Part shown: positions 20,659 to 23,398 of the stretch, piece after piece
Layout: each line of letters opens with the position of its first letter
Numbering within the stretch: position 1 is the first letter of the stretch
NCBI GenBank assembly: GCA_039809125.1
Contig: JBDHUM010000016.1
Location: forward strand, 1 to 23,398
Length of the DNA: 23,398 nucleotides
Direction: 5' to 3'
Origin: SZUA-359 sp039809125
GTDB taxonomy: Bacteria; Patescibacteriota; Saccharimonadia; Saccharimonadales; Saccharimonadaceae
Program-made: the position numbers and the translations under genes
The notes under the pieces: model-generated
What the model was told of the DNA's origin: nothing
The model's database searches: none
The model's input: the letters and a program-made list of their open reading frames with translations, nothing else

Positions 20659-21250
20659 CACCCCAATCAAGACAGCGAACAATGCCCGATTGTAATTTTT
20701 TGCCACTATTCCAAGGATATTCACCAAATAATAATACTGTTCCAACACCTTTCTCAAGCACACTTAATGCATGAGCTATATGATCGTCTATTAATATATC
20801 CGCGCCTATGTCATTACACACGTCACCTTTTGACCTATGAACCGCATCTTTTTCGTCTTCATCCTGATAGTAGTTTGTATGTACTATCGAGTTAAACATA
20901 CCTGGGAAATGATGATCGGCCGTTTCGCGCGTAGCCGCTTCTAGAAAACTTTGCCTACCTGTTACTATGTGTAGTTCATGGCTTCGAGCAAGTCGTGTCA
21001 CTGCATCTTGGGCGCCCGATATTAATGGCAGCCTCTGATAATACCCATCGGTTCTATATAAAGAATGTAGTCTTCGAATTACCTCTTGAGCTGCTTTTAC
21101 TCCAAAAACCTCAAGCGTATCTTGTAGCTCATTATACATATGTTTTAGTTCAACTTGCGTACCGTACAGTTTATTGTAATCACGTACAACATGCGGCAAT
21201 GTATCAGTTAGTACGTCATCACAATCAATCGCAATAACTAGTCGCTTCAT
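20621..21250 (-). CDS. HAD-family 5'(3')-deoxyribonucleotidase-like protein
   Basis: A 209-residue HAD hydrolase of the NT5C / YqfW type, which removes phosphate from nucleoside monophosphates. The N-terminal motif I is AIDCDDVLTDT with nucleophile D9 and acid D11. Motif II is the Thr in HELHIVTGRQ, and motifs III and IV are the Lys in HRSKGDVCNDIG with GADILIDDH. The cap is the small helical insert typical of the group. A role in nucleotide salvage or pool control is inferred. Its ATG shares one base with the thrS stop (TAATG, 21250), so the two are tightly coupled, and its end overlaps the ATL gene. Confidence 0.82.
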   Translation of the reverse strand: MKRLVIAIDCDDVLTDTLPHVVRDYNKLYGTQVELKHMYNELQDTLEVFGVKAAQEVIRRLHSLYRTDGYYQRLPLISGAQDAVTRLARSHELHIVTGRQSFLEAATRETADHHFPGMFNSIVHTNYYQDEDEKDAVHRSKGDVCNDIGADILIDDHIAHALSVLEKGVGTVLLFGEYPWNSGKKLQSGIVRCLDWGDVERNVNQIANA

Positions 21251-23067
21251 TACACACCTTCAAGATATTCCCTAAGTGAGTTGAGTGATATTTTTTCCTC
21301 ACCTTTTTGCGTGCGAACACTAATCTCGCGATTTTCTTTGTCTCTGGGGCCAATAATCAATTGGACAGGAATTTTCATTGCCGTCGCTTCACGAATTTTT
21401 TTACCGAGACTCTCGTTACGATTATCTGTTGTAAATCGCACTTCATTATATTTAAGCGGTTTCATTAAGACAATGTCTGATAAAATCGATACGATTTCAT
21501 CAACATAATCATTGACTGTTTCATTGATCGTCAGGATGCGCACTTGCTCAGGAGCGAGCCAGAACGGTAGCCAGCCAGCAGTCTTTTCTAGTAAAAATCC
21601 CATAAAGCGCTCGATTGAGCCAAGTATCGCCCGATGAATGATTATGGGTCGCTGCTTATTGCCATCACTGTCTACGTATGCCAGGTCCATCCTTTCGGGG
21701 ATCAAGACGTCAATTTGTGAAGTAGCGATTGAGTCTTCTTTACCAAGGACATTTCTCGTTTGTACATCAACTTTCGGCCCGTAAAATGCAGCTTCGCCTT
21801 CAGCTTCAATATATTTTACACCAAGCTCATCCATGGCCTGACGAATAATGTCACCCGACTCTTGCCAAACATTTTTATCACCTTCAAATTTATCCTTATC
21901 AAAATCAGGCAAAGATAATCTGTACCAATAGTCTTCAACACCCATTACTTCATAAACGTGACGAAACAATTCTAAGACCTTCTTAAACTCATTTTTAAGC
22001 TGATCTTTTGTTACATATAGATGCGCGTCGTTCTGTGTAATCGGACCGCGAATTCGAATTAATCCAGTAAGCGTACCGGAAAGTTCATGACGATATAGTC
22101 CAGCATGTTCGGCGAGTCTCAGAGGTAAATCATTGTAGCTTTCCACAAGCTTAACATATACCTGGTGGTGGTGCGGACAGTTCATAGGAGAAACATAAAA
22201 TTTTTGTCCTTCTGCGTCCACCATCGAGAACATGTCGTCTGAGTAAAACTTAGCATGTCCAGATTTTTCATACAGACGCTCATGTGTAATTACGGGTGTA
22301 TCGATGTATTTGTATCCATTCATCTCCTCTTCTTGACGCATGTAACGACTAAGTAAATTCTTAATGACCGAACCCCGCGGCATAAGGAGTGGCAAGCCTT
22401 TACCTACATCTTCACTAAATGTAAACATCTCTAGTTCTTCACCAAGTTTGCGATGGTCTCGTTTTTTTGCTTCTTCAAGCATATTCAGATGTGCATCAAG
22501 CTCTTCTTGAGTAGCAAACGCTACGCCGTAGAGACGTTGCATCTGCGGATTCGTCTCTTTTCCGCGCCAATATGCTCCTGCAACACGCATCAGTTTAAAC
22601 GCACCGACCCTACCGGTACTTTCTGCGTGTGGTCCGCGACAAAGGTCAGTAAAATCTCCATCAGTATAAAAAGATACTGTATCAACCCCTGAACCACTCT
22701 CTGCGATAGTTCCCATCTCCGCTGGATCAAGATCTTTGGCGAGTGTAGTTCCGGAGCGTCTCAAATCATTAAGCAGTTCTGTTTTGTACGGCTGTTTTGC
22801 TTCGTCTGCCCACTTGATGCTTTCTTCGATTGATTTTTCACTACGCTCAAAGAGGTAGTCTGCTGCGATGATCTTACGCATCTCAGCCTCAATCTTGGAA
22901 AAGTCATCTTCTGATATCTTCACTTCTTCAATGTCGATATCATAATAAAATCCGTTCTCTATCACCGGTCCAACTCCGAACTTTGCTCCCGACCAGATTC
23001 GCTGAACAGCTTGCGCAGTAATATGCGCCAAGCTATGCCGCATTGCATTGAGTTGTTCTTTGTTCAT
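21250..23067 (-). CDS. thrS: Threonyl-tRNA synthetase without TGS domain
   Basis: ThrRS charges tRNA-Thr. The 605-residue protein begins with the editing (N2) domain: MRHSLAHITAQAV with H11 and H15 of the HxxxH motif. The catalytic class II core has the zinc Cys in SPMNCPHHHQVY, motif 2 with RHELSGTLTGLIRIRGPITQ, the zinc His in NDAHLY, and the third zinc His with motif 3 around PIIIHRAILGSIERFMGFLL. The C-terminal anticodon domain ends at EYLEGV. The N-terminal TGS domain (about 60 residues in E. coli) is missing, and no upstream in-frame start could supply it because the T-box leader lies there. An AAGGAGG site sits 5 nt before the ATG. It leads the operon thrS-nucleotidase-ATL-miaA. Confidence 0.96.
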   Translation of the reverse strand: MNKEQLNAMRHSLAHITAQAVQRIWSGAKFGVGPVIENGFYYDIDIEEVKISEDDFSKIEAEMRKIIAADYLFERSEKSIEESIKWADEAKQPYKTELLNDLRRSGTTLAKDLDPAEMGTIAESGSGVDTVSFYTDGDFTDLCRGPHAESTGRVGAFKLMRVAGAYWRGKETNPQMQRLYGVAFATQEELDAHLNMLEEAKKRDHRKLGEELEMFTFSEDVGKGLPLLMPRGSVIKNLLSRYMRQEEEMNGYKYIDTPVITHERLYEKSGHAKFYSDDMFSMVDAEGQKFYVSPMNCPHHHQVYVKLVESYNDLPLRLAEHAGLYRHELSGTLTGLIRIRGPITQNDAHLYVTKDQLKNEFKKVLELFRHVYEVMGVEDYWYRLSLPDFDKDKFEGDKNVWQESGDIIRQAMDELGVKYIEAEGEAAFYGPKVDVQTRNVLGKEDSIATSQIDVLIPERMDLAYVDSDGNKQRPIIIHRAILGSIERFMGFLLEKTAGWLPFWLAPEQVRILTINETVNDYVDEIVSILSDIVLMKPLKYNEVRFTTDNRNESLGKKIREATAMKIPVQLIIGPRDKENREISVRTQKGEEKISLNSLREYLEGV

Positions 23068-23086
23068 GAAAGCCTCCTTATGAAAT

Positions 23087-23126
23087 AAAAAAGCACGCCT
23101 ACCGTAATGATTTTTTACGTGCGTGC
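23087..23126 (-). terminator. Leader terminator of thrS
   Basis: On the minus strand GCACGC (23126-23121) pairs with GCGTGC (23098-23093), with an inner CGTAA/TTACG stem, followed directly by six U residues (23092-23087). It lies 20 bp before the thrS start, so it can only make sense as a regulated leader terminator. Confidence 0.85.
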
Positions 23127-23246
23127 CTCGGTCCCGAAAATTACGGGAGGTTCCACCTCGGCTATTTCTCTTGTTCCAGGATATTAACGTGTTCCTGCAA
23201 CCGCTCTCACGAAGCTCAACGAATCGTTACGTCGCATCATTGCTTA
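23087..23246 (-). promoter_or_regulatory. T-box riboswitch of thrS
   Basis: The roughly 180-nt leader of thrS has T-box features. The motif TGGAACC (23155-23149), inside GAGGTGGAACC, matches the T-box bulge (UGGNACC) that pairs with the free CCA end of uncharged tRNA. It is followed by the small stem TCCCG/CGGGA and then the terminator. A stem at 23197-23177 (CAGGA/TCCTG) has the loop ACACGTTAATA, whose ACA or ACG could be a Thr specifier. Another stem lies upstream (TGCGAC 23236-23231 with GTTGCA 23201-23196). Part of the T-box segment (CCGTAAT) can pair with ATTACGG in the terminator, giving exclusive folds. Uncharged tRNA-Thr would thus let transcription enter the operon. Stem I is shorter than in Firmicutes. 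Confidence 0.7.
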
Positions 23247-23252
23247 CAATTC

Positions 23253-23282
23253 ACTATACCCCACCCCCTGTCAGCATTGCAA
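23253..23282 (-). promoter_or_regulatory. thrS operon promoter
   Basis: The minus strand has TTGCAA (23282-23277), an 18-bp spacer and TATAGT (23258-23253), with a start expected near 23246. The -35 hexamer is its own reverse complement and also serves the divergent tRNA-Val promoter. Confidence 0.6.
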
Positions 23283-23305
23283 CACTCGCCCGTACTTGCT
23301 ATGCT
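23277..23305 (+). promoter_or_regulatory. tRNA-Val promoter
   Basis: The plus strand has TTGCAA (23277-23282), a 17-bp spacer and TATGCT (23300-23305). The start is expected near 23312, about 8 nt before the mature tRNA. Confidence 0.6.
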
Positions 23306-23319
23306 GTTGACAGATATAC

Positions 23320-23396
23320 GGGCGATTAGCTCATTTGGCTAGAGCGTAGCATTGACGTTGCTAAGGTGATAGGTTCGAATCCTATATCGCCCACCA
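23320..23396 (+). tRNA. tRNA-Val(GAC)
   Basis: A full cloverleaf: acceptor GGGCGAT/ATCGCCC, D arm AGCTC/GAGC, anticodon stem TAGCA/TGCTA with loop TTGACGT giving anticodon GAC (reads GUC and GUU), T arm ATAGG-TTCGAAT-CCTAT, discriminator A, and an encoded CCA at 23394-23396. It diverges from the thrS leader. Confidence 0.96.
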
Positions 23397-23398
23397 AA

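Noticed and set aside
20659..20763. N-terminal extension of the alkyltransferase-like protein
   Set aside because: These residues fall inside the nucleotidase gene in another frame and have no family likeness.

Overview
The window looks like a chromosomal segment of a Patescibacteria/CPR bacterium, most likely Candidatus Saccharibacteria (TM7). This is inferred from family resemblance, not from a search. The pointers are a surface protein with a long N-terminal segment before its signal peptide (a pattern I associate with TM7 exported proteins), small membrane and coiled-coil genes next to a VirD4/TraG-like ATPase, compact gene packing, and ordinary housekeeping genes. No insertion sequence, phage gene or CRISPR array was seen.

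Left part (1-5364, minus strand): gyrB, gyrA and a small divergent-PAP2 membrane protein run into the 5' end of a 16S rRNA gene, which has its own promoter, a boxA-like site and a roughly 300-nt leader. At 5413-5474 two back-to-back promoters separate gyrB from a plus-strand pair: a 718-residue LPxTG-like surface protein and a coiled-coil membrane protein. Facing them (8301-12079, minus) is a TraG/VirD4-like ATPase with two small partner genes, probably part of a type IV secretion or DNA-transfer apparatus.

Middle (12080-13838): 1.76 kb without a convincing protein gene but rich in RNA signals. It holds a large multi-hairpin RNA candidate (about 12098-12475), an AT-rich stretch with a 22-bp perfect palindrome, a short transcript candidate with a near-consensus promoter, and tmRNA (ssrA, minus) with an unusually long predicted tag and an atypical T-loop. 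A 10+2+10 inverted repeat lies inside the divergent ssrA/comM promoter region.

Right part: comM, then infC-rpmI-rplT (infC apparently starting at AUC). These converge through a shared hairpin on rnpB. Behind rnpB on the minus strand lie tRNA-Pro(GGG) and a 150-nt RNA with a 6S-like long-hairpin architecture. An M50 protease and rpmB are divergent from overlapping promoters. Then come, on the minus strand, an MBL-fold protein lacking its metal-binding motif, a winged-helix/nucleotidyltransferase-like protein, and an overlapping operon thrS - 5'-nucleotidase - alkyltransferase-like protein - miaA. thrS is preceded by an apparent T-box riboswitch, and its promoter seems to share one palindromic -35 hexamer with the divergent tRNA-Val(GAC).

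Many promoters are readable by eye. Several have an extended -10 (TGn-TATAAT), and several genes begin at, or within a few bases of, the predicted transcription start, which suggests leaderless mRNAs. The best candidates for something undescribed are the 12.1-12.5 kb RNA, the ssrA/comM palindrome, the tmRNA tag, and the T-box in a CPR genome.
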